From assembly GCA_964589625.1 (NCBI GenBank), contig CAZPSH010000011.1:1-64000 (forward strand): a stretch of DNA of 64,000 nucleotides. Reading direction: 5' to 3'. The position numbers were made by a program, and so were the translations under genes. The DNA is from JBFLVU01 sp964589625 (lineage in GTDB: Bacteria; Acidobacteriota; UBA4820; DSQY01). A model generated the notes under the pieces. The model made no database searches. It saw nothing but the letters and a program-made list of their open reading frames with translations, and was not told the DNA's origin. This document shows positions 1 through 9,405 of this stretch, in pieces; position 1 is the first letter of the stretch, and the number at the start of each line of letters is the position of its first letter.

Positions 1-2
1 GC

Positions 3-689
3 CTACAACAGAGGAGGCACTTCCTTTCAATTGCCATTTTGGACAGGTGTGATATTCCCTATTCCGTTCTTCGCACACGCTTCCTCAAAACGGATAGGTT
101 GGATGGAATTGGCGCCCACTGCCTAAAGGATCAAGATCAAGACGTTGATGCGTTGGCAGGCGAAGCGGTGGTGGTTCTGCGCAAGACCCGCGGGCTAAAA
201 CCAGGCGAACCCAACGATTTCCTCGTTTATTCGTCGGAGGATGTCCGAAAGGGCTTTTTAAAGGCCAGTCGTTCCTTCCGTCTCGCGAGCGGGGTTGCTG
301 CCATGGTATCCGCCCTGCTGGCTGTCTCTGTGGCCTGGTATCTTTTTACTCTCCTGGCGCAGCAGCGGAGGCTGGAAATGGGTATCCAGCGGGCCCTTGG
401 GGCTAGCCGCACGCAGGTGATCAGGGGCCATATCGCTGGGGCTTGGACCTTGCTTGCCCTCAGTGTCACGCTGGGCATCCTCATGAGCTGGGCGGCTACG
501 TGGGTTATCAGGACCCGCTTCGCCGGCCATAACACGGATTACGCAATAGACTGGAAGCTCTTTATTAGCACCTCATTTCAGGATGTATTCATAACCTTCG
601 CAACATGGGCCTCCTTGGGAACCTGCATGGCTCTGCTCCCGGTTTGCAAGGCTCTCAAGATGCCCCTGCCCGAGTTATTGAAGCAATGA
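3..689 (+). CDS. FtsX/MacB-type ABC transporter permease, C-terminal part (cut by left edge)
   Basis: The frame is open to the left edge, so the gene starts upstream; the first internal start-like codon (TTG at 39) is probably not the true start. About 228 residues are visible. The N-terminal half looks like the end of a MacB-type periplasmic domain. Three hydrophobic segments follow, with the family motif ...EMGIQRALGASRTQV... before the last two helices, and the protein ends ...MPLPELLKQ like many FtsX permeases. Its stop overlaps the lanC start (ATGA), so it belongs to the lanthipeptide operon. By family knowledge it would move peptides or lipoproteins, or give immunity, with the ATPase encoded further on. 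The exact substrate is unknown. Confidence 0.8.
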   Translation, partial: LQQRRHFLSIAILDRCDIPYSVLRTRFLKTDRLDGIGAHCLKDQDQDVDALAGEAVVVLRKTRGLKPGEPNDFLVYSSEDVRKGFLKASRSFRLASGVAAMVSALLAVSVAWYLFTLLAQQRRLEMGIQRALGASRTQVIRGHIAGAWTLLALSVTLGILMSWAATWVIRTRFAGHNTDYAIDWKLFISTSFQDVFITFATWASLGTCMALLPVCKALKMPLPELLKQ

Positions 690-2008
690 CGATGCTGCGG
701 CAAGTCCTGCTTGAAGGGGAAGACCGGCAAAGGGCAATCGAGGCGATTGAAAGCCTCTGCGTTGAGCTGGCCGAGCCTAAAGTCAATTGGTTTCCCATAC
801 AGGAACTGCCTGAAGGACAGCGGGAGATTGTTGCTGTCTCCCTTGCCCATGGCCGCGCCGGATTGGCGCTGCTTTTCGGGGAGCTGTGCCGCTTCCAAGG
901 GGAAGAACCCTGGCTAAGGCGGGCAGTCGCCCATCTTGACAGTGCGCTGGAGGGCGCAAGGAACGCCCCATTGGGGAATACATTGTACGAAGGCGTTCCC
1001 GGCATTCTTTATGCGCTTGCCACGCTGCCAAGTATGACTTCGGGAAACATTCAGAGCTGTGAAGGAATGGGATGGGAAGAAGCAGAGGCCTTGTCGCTCT
1101 CGTGGCTGGAAAAAAGCGGTCAAAAGATGGGCTTTGAACTGTGCTATGGCATCTGTGGGCTTGGAGTTTACTTCCTCGCTAGACGAAATTCAGCCCTATC
1201 AGCAAGGGCGTTGCGGCTAATTCTGATGCGGCTTGAGTCCATGGCCGCAAGAACGGGTAGCCTGGTTTCTTGGCCCTTGGCCCCGGAGGTCGTTTCTGAA
1301 GATTCTCCGAGCAACTATCCCACTCCCCGTTACAACCTGGGCATGGCACATGGCGTACCCGCTGTGATCTCCTTTCTTGCCATCCTTTACAAAGCCGGGG
1401 TCGAAAGGCAGCGCGTGCGCAGGCTCATCGAAGGCTCGGTCATGTGGCTCCTGGGGCAACGGCTCCCTTCTGAATTCATCTCATCGTTTCCCGAAGAGGT
1501 GGGTACGAATGTCGAGCCCCATGAATCGCGCCTCCGCTGGTGCTACGGGGACCTGCCCATTGCCGTGTGCCTTTGGACAGCGGGGGTCAACTTGGCCGTT
1601 CCCGAGTGGAGAGACATCGCGTTGAATGTGTTCGTAAAGGCCGCGGAAAGGCCAATCGAGGACGCGGGGACGGTGGGCGTAAGCCTCTGCCACGGTCTCA
1701 CGAGCGTGGCGCACATCTTCAACCGGGCCTCCCAAGCCACGGGGGATGAGCGGCTGAAAGAGGCTTCGCGGCGATGGTTTAATGCGCTATTGGCTTCCAG
1801 GAAGCCCGGCGCGGGCATTGGTGGCTGGACGTACGAAATGCCAGGGCCCAACGGAAAACCCATTTGGCGCCACAACCCTGGCCTTCTCAACGGCGCAGCG
1901 GGGGTCGGGCTGGCGCTGCTGGCCGCAGTGAGCGACCAGGAGCCGCTGTGGGACCGGTGCATGCTTCTGGACCTTCCGCCTGCGCCGGAGAAGCAAAGCT
2001 TTTCATGA
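686..2008 (+). CDS. lanC: LanC-like lanthionine cyclase
   Basis: A 440-residue LanC-family cyclase, which adds cysteine thiols to dehydrated Ser/Thr in a lanthipeptide precursor. The repeated inner-helix Gly motifs of the alpha/alpha barrel are visible (LAHGRAGLALL, LYEGVPGILYAL, NLGMAHGVPAVI, NPGLLNGAAGVGLALL). All three zinc ligands are present: Cys286 in WCYGD, and Cys335-His336 in SLCHGLT. The ATG at 686 overlaps the upstream stop as ATGA and is preferred over an upstream ATG at 605, which would overlap the permease by 85 bases. The gene is coupled to lanB at its 3' end by another ATGA. Base composition in its first half is less GC-rich than the rest of the window, hinting at acquisition by transfer (inference). 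Confidence 0.93.
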   Translation: MTMLRQVLLEGEDRQRAIEAIESLCVELAEPKVNWFPIQELPEGQREIVAVSLAHGRAGLALLFGELCRFQGEEPWLRRAVAHLDSALEGARNAPLGNTLYEGVPGILYALATLPSMTSGNIQSCEGMGWEEAEALSLSWLEKSGQKMGFELCYGICGLGVYFLARRNSALSARALRLILMRLESMAARTGSLVSWPLAPEVVSEDSPSNYPTPRYNLGMAHGVPAVISFLAILYKAGVERQRVRRLIEGSVMWLLGQRLPSEFISSFPEEVGTNVEPHESRLRWCYGDLPIAVCLWTAGVNLAVPEWRDIALNVFVKAAERPIEDAGTVGVSLCHGLTSVAHIFNRASQATGDERLKEASRRWFNALLASRKPGAGIGGWTYEMPGPNGKPIWRHNPGLLNGAAGVGLALLAAVSDQEPLWDRCMLLDLPPAPEKQSFS

Positions 2009-2796
2009 GCGCATCCTCGTACGAAGCCGGTTTCTTCGTCCTGCGGACACCTTCCCTGTCCGTCCCTGGCGAGCCAGGAGCGGGGCTTACCTCGCCAAGT
2101 GATTCCTCGCCCAACCCGTTCATCCGCGAAGCGCTTTGGCTGGCGTCGCCGGAGTTTTCTCAGCTCCAGAGCTCAGGCCGGGAGGAGGGAAAAGAAGGTG
2201 CCCGGGGCAAGGAGGGCCGTTCTGCGCGGACGCGGTACCGGTACCTTTCGCGCAGGACGTACCGGGCGACGCCCTTCGGGCTCTTTGCGGGGGTAACCCT
2301 GGGTGAAGTGGGTAAGGAAACCTGCCTGGAGCTCGCGGGGCGGGACGGCTACCAACGCACGACGCGGCTGGACTTCGAATACCTGCACGGGGTGGTTCAA
2401 GCCCTTTTGAAACTTCCCGAAGCTCGGCGTGCGCTCGCGTTTCGGGCAAACTCGAGCCTCTGGGAGACGAGCGAGGGCTACCTCTACGCCGAGAGCCGCT
2501 TCGACGGAAAGCGGCGAAGCACCCACCAAGTGCGCCTGGAGAAGACGCCGTACCTTCGGCACGTCCTGGAGGCGGCGCGGGAGGGCGTCACGGGCGAGGC
2601 GCTCGCGGGGAGCCTGCTGGAGGCCTTCCCCGGTGTGAGCCCCAGCGAAGCCGAAGCCTACGTGGCGCAGCTCATTGAGAGCCAGGTGCTTGTGCCGGAA
2701 TGCGAGCCGCTCGTGACGGGGGAAGAGGCGGCCCAGAGGCTCGCTGAGGAACTCATGGCCCATGAAGCCACGGCGCCCTACGGGCGGGCGCTCTAG
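2005..2796 (+). CDS. lanB: Lantibiotic dehydratase LanB, N-terminal fragment ending at in-frame TAG
   Basis: 263 residues of the LanB N-terminal (glutamylation) domain. Class I LanB proteins use glutamyl-tRNA to glutamylate Ser/Thr of the precursor, then eliminate glutamate to give dehydro-residues. The diagnostic LanB motif is present: RRTYRATPFGLFAG near residue 90. The start is the ATG in the ATGA overlap with lanC. The reading frame stops at TAG 2794-2796, well inside the glutamylation domain, and resumes in the same frame immediately afterwards. The fragment therefore looks like the first quarter of one 1070-codon LanB. On its own it should not form a complete active site. Alternatives are a nonsense mutation, translational readthrough, re-initiation, or a base-call error. 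Confidence 0.85.
   Translation: MSASSYEAGFFVLRTPSLSVPGEPGAGLTSPSDSSPNPFIREALWLASPEFSQLQSSGREEGKEGARGKEGRSARTRYRYLSRRTYRATPFGLFAGVTLGEVGKETCLELAGRDGYQRTTRLDFEYLHGVVQALLKLPEARRALAFRANSSLWETSEGYLYAESRFDGKRRSTHQVRLEKTPYLRHVLEAAREGVTGEALAGSLLEAFPGVSPSEAEAYVAQLIESQVLVPECEPLVTGEEAAQRLAEELMAHEATAPYGRAL
2794..2796 (+). other. In-frame amber codon interrupting lanB
   Basis: TAG is codon 264 of a frame that is otherwise open from 2005 to 5217. One base change (for example CAG or GAG to TAG) explains it. The stop lies in TAGGAGG, a strong Shine-Dalgarno-like string, but the next possible start (GTG 2803) is only 2 bases past it. That is too close for normal initiation; GTG 2836 and ATG 2878 are further options. 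A release factor 1 gene, which reads UAG, is present in this window, so genome-wide UAG reassignment is unlikely. Confidence 0.9.
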
Positions 2797-2802
2797 GAGG
2801 CC

Positions 2803-5217
2803 GTGGAGGCGCTGGAGCGGCTCGACCGTGAAGGCGTGGGCCGTGATCCCGCGCGCTACGAGGCCATCGCGGAGGGGATGAAGCAAGGGCTGTCCACCCC
2901 ATTCGAGATGAACCGTCTCTTTCAAGTGGACATGAGGAAGCCCGCGGTGACGGCCACGCTGGGCGAGCGCGTCATCCGGGAGATCCTCAAAGGGGTGGAG
3001 GCCCTGCACGCCATGGCGGGGCTCCGGCGGGAGGACCCCCTGGAGGGCTTCGCGCGGGCCTTTGAGGAGCGCTACGGCGGGCGGGAGGTCCCGCTCCTCC
3101 AGGCGCTGGACGAAGAGTGGGGGGTGGGCTTCGAGCGCGCGGGCGGCCCGGGCGCCACCGCTTCGCCTCTGCTGGCGGGCGTCCCGCTGGCCGGCCGCCC
3201 GCAACCCGTCCAGTTCGATTGGACTGCGCGCGAGGCCCACCTCTGGCCGCTGGCGGAGGAGGCCGCGAGGAGCGGGCTTCAGGAGATCGAGCTGAGCGAC
3301 AAGGACTTGGAGAAGCTCTCCCTGCCCGGCGCGCCGCCCTTGCCCGATGCCTTCTCCGTGATGGCGACCCTCGCCTCGCCCTCCTGCGACGAGGTGAACC
3401 GGGGCAACTTCCGGGTGTGGCTACACGGCGCCTCGGGGCCTTCGGGGGGGAATCTGCTCGGCCGCTTTTGCCCGATGGACGAAGAACTCACGCGAAAGGT
3501 GAGAGCGCACTTGCGGGCCGAAGAGGCGCTGAAGCCTGAGGCCCTCTTCGCGGAGATCGTCCATCTTCCCGAGGGGCGGATCGGTAACGTGATCTTCCGG
3601 CCGCCGCTGAGGGCCTACGAAATTCCCTTTCTGGGCCATTCGGGGTTCCCACGGGAGCGACAGATCCCCTTGCAGGATCTGCTTGTGTCGGTCCGGGGCG
3701 GCCGGGTGGTCCTTCGTTCCAGGCGGCTGGGCAGGGAGATCCTCCCCCGATTGACCACGGCCCACAACTATCGCGCGCCTAGCAATCTCAAAGCCTACCG
3801 GTTTCTCTGCCTGCTCCAGCACCAAGGCGTGGCCGCGGGCCTGGCGTGGACCTGGGGGCCCCTGGAGCGCTTTTCGTTCCTGCCGCGCGTCCGCTGGGGC
3901 CGCGTCGTTTTCGCGAGGGCGCGCTGGCGGCTTTCGCGCGAGACCATCACCCACCTCTGCCAGGGGGAAGGCGAAGCGCGCGTGGAGCGCATTCGCGCCT
4001 GGGCAGCCGCCCGCGGCGTGCCGCGCCTCTTCTACCTGGCGGAGGGGGACAACGAACTGCTCATGGACCTCGATCTCCCTTTGGCCGTGGACACCTTCGC
4101 CGACTATGTCAAGAATCGTCCAGAGGCTGTCTTGGTTGAAATGTACCCGGGGCCCGAGGAGCTGTGCGTGGAAGGTCCCGAGGGGAGGTTCGTCCACGAG
4201 CTGGTGGTCCCCTTCGTTGGGACGGAAGCGGCGGCCGAAGCCGCGGCCGCGCCCCGGCCGGCGGCGGTGCGCGCGGCGCCGTCCGCCTCCACGGCGAAGA
4301 GCGTCCAGAGGGCCTTCCCTCCCGGATCGGAGTGGCTCTATGCCAAGCTCTACTGCGGCCCGGCGAACGCGGACCGGCTTCTGATGGGCCTTGTGGCTCC
4401 CCTCGTGCGGCGGGCGCTTGCGTCCAAGGCCGCCGGCGGTTGGTTTTTCATCCGGTACAACGATCCCGACTTCCACCTTCGGGTGCGGTTTCACGGAGCG
4501 CCCCAGCGCCTGCTTCTGGAGGTCCTGCCGGCGCTGAAAAGACACGCGGAGAAGGCGCTGGCCGAAGGGCTCCTCCACCGCCTGGAGCTGGCGACCTATG
4601 AGCGGGAGGTGGAGCGCTACGGCGGCCCGGAGGGCGTTCTCCTGTGCGAGCCGCTCTTTCAAGCGGACAGCGAGGCCGTCGTGGATCTTCTCTCGGACCT
4701 CACCGGCGACGAGGGGGCGCAGGCGCGCTGGAAGCTGGCTCTGTACGGTGCACAGATGCTCCTTCGCGACCTTGGGCTGGAGGATCAGGAGACGCTTGCG
4801 CTTCTCTCGCGTCTCAAGGAGGGCTACTTCCAGGAGTTCGGCGGGTCTCCCGCGCTGAAGAAGGCCCTCGGCGACCGCTACCGAAGGGAGCGGGCAGAGG
4901 TGGAGAGGCTCCTGGAGACTCGTGAGTCCGGGGCGCCCCAGGTGGCCCGCGGCCTCGCCGCCTTGGAGGAGCGGGCGCGCAAGATGCGGCCCGTACTCGC
5001 AACCCTTCTTAAGAAGGCGAAGCAGGGACGGCTCACAACGCCGCTCCCGGACCTGGCGGCCAGCCTCCTCCACATGCACGTCAACCGCCTCATCCGGGCC
5101 GAGGCGCGCGCCCACGAGGCCGTTCTCTACGCCTTTCTGGCCCAAGCCCACGAAAGCGGGCTCGCGCGCCGGCGCTGGGAGCGAAGGCCCGCCGCGGCGG
5201 TCGGGGCGGCGCAATGA
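2803..5217 (+). CDS. lanB: Lantibiotic dehydratase LanB, remainder (glutamylation domain end plus SpaB_C elimination domain)
   Basis: Up to 804 residues continue the lanB frame after the TAG. Residues 1 to about 460 carry the rest of the glutamylation domain, with typical stretches such as NFRVWL, TTAHNYRAP and FLPRVRWG. An Ala/Pro-rich linker lies near 470-490. The C-terminal third is the SpaB_C/elimination domain, with SEWLYAKLYCG, DPDFHLRVRFHG and a final LLHMHVNRL motif. The true start, if separately translated, is uncertain (GTG 2803, GTG 2836 or ATG 2878). The gene overlaps lanT as ATGA. Natural split LanBs separate the two domains at their boundary, whereas here the break is inside the first domain. 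I infer that this is one gene broken by the amber codon. Confidence 0.88.
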   Translation: MEALERLDREGVGRDPARYEAIAEGMKQGLSTPFEMNRLFQVDMRKPAVTATLGERVIREILKGVEALHAMAGLRREDPLEGFARAFEERYGGREVPLLQALDEEWGVGFERAGGPGATASPLLAGVPLAGRPQPVQFDWTAREAHLWPLAEEAARSGLQEIELSDKDLEKLSLPGAPPLPDAFSVMATLASPSCDEVNRGNFRVWLHGASGPSGGNLLGRFCPMDEELTRKVRAHLRAEEALKPEALFAEIVHLPEGRIGNVIFRPPLRAYEIPFLGHSGFPRERQIPLQDLLVSVRGGRVVLRSRRLGREILPRLTTAHNYRAPSNLKAYRFLCLLQHQGVAAGLAWTWGPLERFSFLPRVRWGRVVFARARWRLSRETITHLCQGEGEARVERIRAWAAARGVPRLFYLAEGDNELLMDLDLPLAVDTFADYVKNRPEAVLVEMYPGPEELCVEGPEGRFVHELVVPFVGTEAAAEAAAAPRPAAVRAAPSASTAKSVQRAFPPGSEWLYAKLYCGPANADRLLMGLVAPLVRRALASKAAGGWFFIRYNDPDFHLRVRFHGAPQRLLLEVLPALKRHAEKALAEGLLHRLELATYEREVERYGGPEGVLLCEPLFQADSEAVVDLLSDLTGDEGAQARWKLALYGAQMLLRDLGLEDQETLALLSRLKEGYFQEFGGSPALKKALGDRYRRERAEVERLLETRESGAPQVARGLAALEERARKMRPVLATLLKKAKQGRLTTPLPDLAASLLHMHVNRLIRAEARAHEAVLYAFLAQAHESGLARRRWERRPAAAVGAAQ

Positions 5218-7490
5218 AGAAGCAGCGCGCTTCCAAGCCCCGTCCGCCGCTCTTTCGCGCCGAGGCGCTGGAGAAGAGGCTGGGCGGCGCTTCGCTTCCG
5301 GCTCCCGCGCTTTCTTTGGGACGCAGGCGCAGGCGCCGCGTCCCCCTCATCGCGCAGACCACCTCCACCGATTGCGGGGCCGCCTGTCTGGCCATGGCGC
5401 TTCGGGCCTTCGGGCGCGACGTGCCCCTCAAGGAGATCCGCGAGGCGATGGGCATCGTGAGGGACGGGGTCCACGCCCAGCAGATTCTCAAGGCCGCGCG
5501 CGCCTTCGGGCTGAGGGGGGCCGGGGTGAGGGCGGAACTCTCCTCCCTGAAGGAGCTGCCCCTTCCGGCGATCCTCCACTGGGACTTCAACCACTTCGTG
5601 GTCCTGGCCAAGGTCACCCGAAAGGGGGCGGTCATCTGCGACCCCGCCGGCACGAGGGCGAAGGTCACCCTGGAGGAGCTGAACGGCTCGTTCACGGGCG
5701 TCGCCCTCGTCTTCGAACCCGCCGAGCCCCTCGCGGCCCAGGGGCGGAAGGCGAGGCCCTGGGCCCGGCCCCTCCGGTTTCTGCTGGAATCCAAGGGCGC
5801 CCTGGCCTTCGTGGCTTCCCTCTCGCTGGCGGTCCAAGGCTTGGGGCTGGCGCTGCCTCTTCTCACGGCGTTCGTCGTGGACAGGGTCGTCCCCGGCCGC
5901 TCCCTGCCGGGCTTTCGCTTCGCGGTTCTGGGGATGGGCTTGTACCTCGCCGCCTACGGGTTCGTCACCATCAGCCGGAGCCTCCTCCTCGCCCGCCTCC
6001 AGGTGAGGGTGGACGAGCGCACGATGACCGGCTTCTTCGAGCACCTGCTCTCCCTTCCCTTCTCCTTCTTCCAGGTGCGTTCGGCCGGCGACTTGATGAT
6101 GCGCCTCTCCAGCAACTCCGTGGTGCGGGAGATCCTCTCGCAGCAGCTCTTGTCCCTCGCGACGGACGGGCTGCTCGTCGTTCTTTACCTTTGCGTGATG
6201 GTGGCCGCGAGCGGGCCCCTCGCCCTGCTCGTCTCCCTCCTCGCGGCGCTTCAGGCCGGCTGGGCCCTCGTGACCGCGAAGGCCATGCAGGGCCCTGTGC
6301 GCCTCGATATCGAGGCGCAGAGCCGAAGCCAGAGCTACCTCGTGGAGGTGCTGAGGGGGGTGGAGACCCTCAAGGCTTCGGGCGCGGAGGAGCAGGTCTT
6401 CCAGACGTGGCGCGCCCTCTTCGGCCGGCAGCTCTGGGCCTCCTTCCGCCGCCAGAAGCGCGGCGCCCTTCTTGGGAGCGTAGGGACCGCCCTGAGTGTG
6501 GCGAGCCCTCTCCTGCTTCTTCTTTGCGGAAGCGCCCTCGTCCTTAGTGGCGGGCTGACCCTTGGCGCCATGCTGGGCTTCGCGGCCCTCGCGGGGGCCT
6601 TCCTCGCCCCCCTGAATTCGCTGGTGGCCGGCATGCAGAGCTTCCAGGTGATGGGCACCCACCTCGCCCGGCTGGAGGAGGTGATCGAGGAGACGCCCGA
6701 GCCCCAGGGCCTTCCGGCCCCGTCGGCTCTCGCGGGGCGCATCGAAGTCCGCGGCGCCTCCTTCCGGTACGGTTCCCAAGCCCCGTGGGTCCTTCGGGAC
6801 GTGAGTCTGGCGATCGAACCGGGCGCCCTCGTCGCCATCGTGGGGAAATCGGGGTCGGGCAAGAGCACGTTGGCCAAGCTCCTCCTGGGCCTCTACCCCT
6901 GCACCGCGGGAGAGGTCTTGTGGGACGGGCGCTCCCTTTCCGAGATGGATCTTCCATCCTTGCGCCGCCAGACCGGCGTCGTCGTTCAAAACGCCTTTCT
7001 CTTCAACGATACCGTTCGCGGGAACATCGCCCTGGGCCTCCCCGGGATGTCCCTAGAGAAGGTTCAACGGGCCGCCCGGCTCGCCTGCATCGCGAAGGAC
7101 ATCGAAGCCATGCCCATGGGCTACGACACCCTGCTCTCGGAAATGGCGAACAATATCAGCGGGGGCCAGCGCCAACGGCTCTGCCTGGCGCGCGCGCTCG
7201 CCCGCGAGCCGAAGATCCTCCTGCTGGATGAAGCCACGAGCGAGCTGGACGCGCCCACGGAGGCCGCCGTCCATGCGAACCTTTCCCGGCTCGGGTGCAC
7301 GCGGATCGTCATCGCGCACAGGCTGAGCACGGTGCAAGACGCGGACGTGATCGTGGTTCTTAACGAGGGGCGGATCGCGGAGCAGGGGACGCATGACGAG
7401 CTTCTGAAGCGGGGGGGAGCGTACGCCCGTCTGGCTTTGGGGGTCCAGAGGCGTCATAATCCATCAGGGCAGACCAGCCGTTGGGGATAG
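5214..7490 (+). CDS. lanT: C39-peptidase ABC exporter (LanT-type, bacteriocin processing)
   Basis: A 758-residue peptidase-containing ABC transporter that removes a leader (usually after a double-glycine) and exports the mature peptide. The N-terminal C39 domain shows catalytic Cys54 (STDCGAACLAM), His127 (HWDFNHFVVL) and Asp143 (DPAGT). A run of hydrophobic segments (about residues 185-450) is the membrane domain. The nucleotide-binding domain has Walker A GKSGSGKST near 543-551, signature ISGGQRQR near 647, Walker B ILLLDEATSELD, and the IVIAHRLST switch. All active residues are intact. The ATGA overlap with lanB means it is made with the modification enzymes. A C39 transporter predicts that the unseen precursor has a GG-type leader. 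Confidence 0.95.
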   Translation: MKKQRASKPRPPLFRAEALEKRLGGASLPAPALSLGRRRRRRVPLIAQTTSTDCGAACLAMALRAFGRDVPLKEIREAMGIVRDGVHAQQILKAARAFGLRGAGVRAELSSLKELPLPAILHWDFNHFVVLAKVTRKGAVICDPAGTRAKVTLEELNGSFTGVALVFEPAEPLAAQGRKARPWARPLRFLLESKGALAFVASLSLAVQGLGLALPLLTAFVVDRVVPGRSLPGFRFAVLGMGLYLAAYGFVTISRSLLLARLQVRVDERTMTGFFEHLLSLPFSFFQVRSAGDLMMRLSSNSVVREILSQQLLSLATDGLLVVLYLCVMVAASGPLALLVSLLAALQAGWALVTAKAMQGPVRLDIEAQSRSQSYLVEVLRGVETLKASGAEEQVFQTWRALFGRQLWASFRRQKRGALLGSVGTALSVASPLLLLLCGSALVLSGGLTLGAMLGFAALAGAFLAPLNSLVAGMQSFQVMGTHLARLEEVIEETPEPQGLPAPSALAGRIEVRGASFRYGSQAPWVLRDVSLAIEPGALVAIVGKSGSGKSTLAKLLLGLYPCTAGEVLWDGRSLSEMDLPSLRRQTGVVVQNAFLFNDTVRGNIALGLPGMSLEKVQRAARLACIAKDIEAMPMGYDTLLSEMANNISGGQRQRLCLARALAREPKILLLDEATSELDAPTEAAVHANLSRLGCTRIVIAHRLSTVQDADVIVVLNEGRIAEQGTHDELLKRGGAYARLALGVQRRHNPSGQTSRWG

Positions 7491-7567
7491 ACGATGCGCG
7501 CCGCCGTTCGTCTTTCTTTCCTTGGGCTGCCGGAGGGGGGATGGGCGCAAAAGGGACGGGAGTGGGG

Positions 7568-8680
7568 ATGAGGAAGCCAACTACGGCGGGCAAGGGGGGG
7601 CGTGCTCCGATCCCCGCAGGAGTGTGCGGCGCGGCGGCGCTTGCGGCTGGAGCGGCGCTTCTTCTCGGTTCGGCTGTAGCCTGCAAGAAACCCCAGGCAC
7701 AGGTAGCGGGCACGACGGTTCGCGTGGAGCGGCGGACCCTCCAAAGCACCGTGGCGGCGACGGGAACCATTCGCCCGCAGGTGGGCGCCGACGTGAAGGT
7801 CGGGCCGCGCGTGTCAGGGCTTCTCAAGAGGCTCTACGTGAGGGTAGGCGACACCGTGCGGGCAGGGCAGGTTCTGGCGGAGCTGGAGCACGCGGACCTG
7901 GACGCGGCCGTGCGGGATGCCCAGGCCGCCGTAAGGGAGGGACAGGCCAGGCTCGCTCTCGACCGGGCCGTCCTCGCGCGCCGCGAGCGCCTGGCGAAGG
8001 ACGGCATCGTCTCCGCCGAGGACCTGGAGATTGCGCGAAAGACGGTCGCCGTGGACGAAGCCGCCCTGGAGAGCGCCGAGAGCCGCTTGGATTCGGCGCG
8101 CATCGTTCAGGGTTACGCCACCGTGGCGGCGCCGATCTCGGGGACGGTCACGGCCATTTCGACTCAGGAGGGGGAGACGGTTGCCGCGAGTTTTGCCGTG
8201 CCCACCTTCGTGACCATCGTGGACCTGAGCCGTCTCCAGGTGGACGCCTACGTGGACGAGGTGGACATCGGGCGCATCAAGCCCGGCCAGAGGGCCACCT
8301 TTACGGTGGATGCGGCGCCGGCAGAGAGCTTCGAGGGCGCAGTCCAGGCCGTCGTGCCCCAGGCCCTGGTGCGCAACAACGTCGTGAACTACGTCGTCCT
8401 GCTCTCCATTAACAAAGGACCCAAGGCGCTCCTGCGGCCGGACATGACGGCGACGCTCTCCATCGAAACGGGCGAGCGGCGCGAAGCGCTGGTGATCCCC
8501 GCCGGGGCGGTTCAGTACGACGCGCAAGGCAGCGCCTACGTCACGGTGGTGAAGGACGGCAAGAGCGAGAAGCGAACGATCGTCTGCGGCTCCCAGAGCG
8601 GCGGGGAAATCCCCGTGAAAGAGGGCCTGGACGAAGGCGAGGAGGTGCTCCTGCCCCAGACTTCGGGCGGAGCGGCATGA
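7568..8680 (+). CDS. MacA/HlyD-type membrane fusion protein, probable lipoprotein
   Basis: A periplasmic adaptor linking an inner-membrane transporter to an outer-membrane channel. From the chosen ATG (preceded by GGGAG) there are 370 residues: a hydrophobic N-terminus ending LLLGSAVACKK, which resembles a lipobox, then a barrel-sandwich lipoyl domain (VRVGDTVRAGQVLAELE), a helical hairpin (residues about 105-160), and the second lipoyl half (APISGTVTAISTQEGETV). The beta-barrel and membrane-proximal domains follow. An ATG at 7541 is also possible. It sits directly upstream of, and overlaps or abuts, the ATPase gene, giving a MacA-MacB-like set. Confidence 0.88.
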   Translation: MRKPTTAGKGGRAPIPAGVCGAAALAAGAALLLGSAVACKKPQAQVAGTTVRVERRTLQSTVAATGTIRPQVGADVKVGPRVSGLLKRLYVRVGDTVRAGQVLAELEHADLDAAVRDAQAAVREGQARLALDRAVLARRERLAKDGIVSAEDLEIARKTVAVDEAALESAESRLDSARIVQGYATVAAPISGTVTAISTQEGETVAASFAVPTFVTIVDLSRLQVDAYVDEVDIGRIKPGQRATFTVDAAPAESFEGAVQAVVPQALVRNNVVNYVVLLSINKGPKALLRPDMTATLSIETGERREALVIPAGAVQYDAQGSAYVTVVKDGKSEKRTIVCGSQSGGEIPVKEGLDEGEEVLLPQTSGGAA

Positions 8681-8697
8681 AGGGTGACGGAGGCGCC

Positions 8698-9375
<678 letters not shown>

Positions 9376-9405
9376 GGAGAGACTGGAATTAACACCTGGA
9401 TAGCA

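Noticed and set aside
2794..2796. UAG read as pyrrolysine or a genome-wide reassigned sense codon
   Set aside because: No pyl genes are visible, RF1 is encoded in this window, and no other gene here needs UAG readthrough.
2005..5217. A naturally split LanB (separate glutamylation and elimination proteins)
   Set aside because: The break falls at residue 264 inside the glutamylation domain and the frame is unchanged across it, unlike known split forms that separate the two domains.
5127..6989. A 620-codon minus-strand frame opposite lanT
   Set aside because: Antisense shadow. The C39/ABC protein on the + strand has every expected motif.
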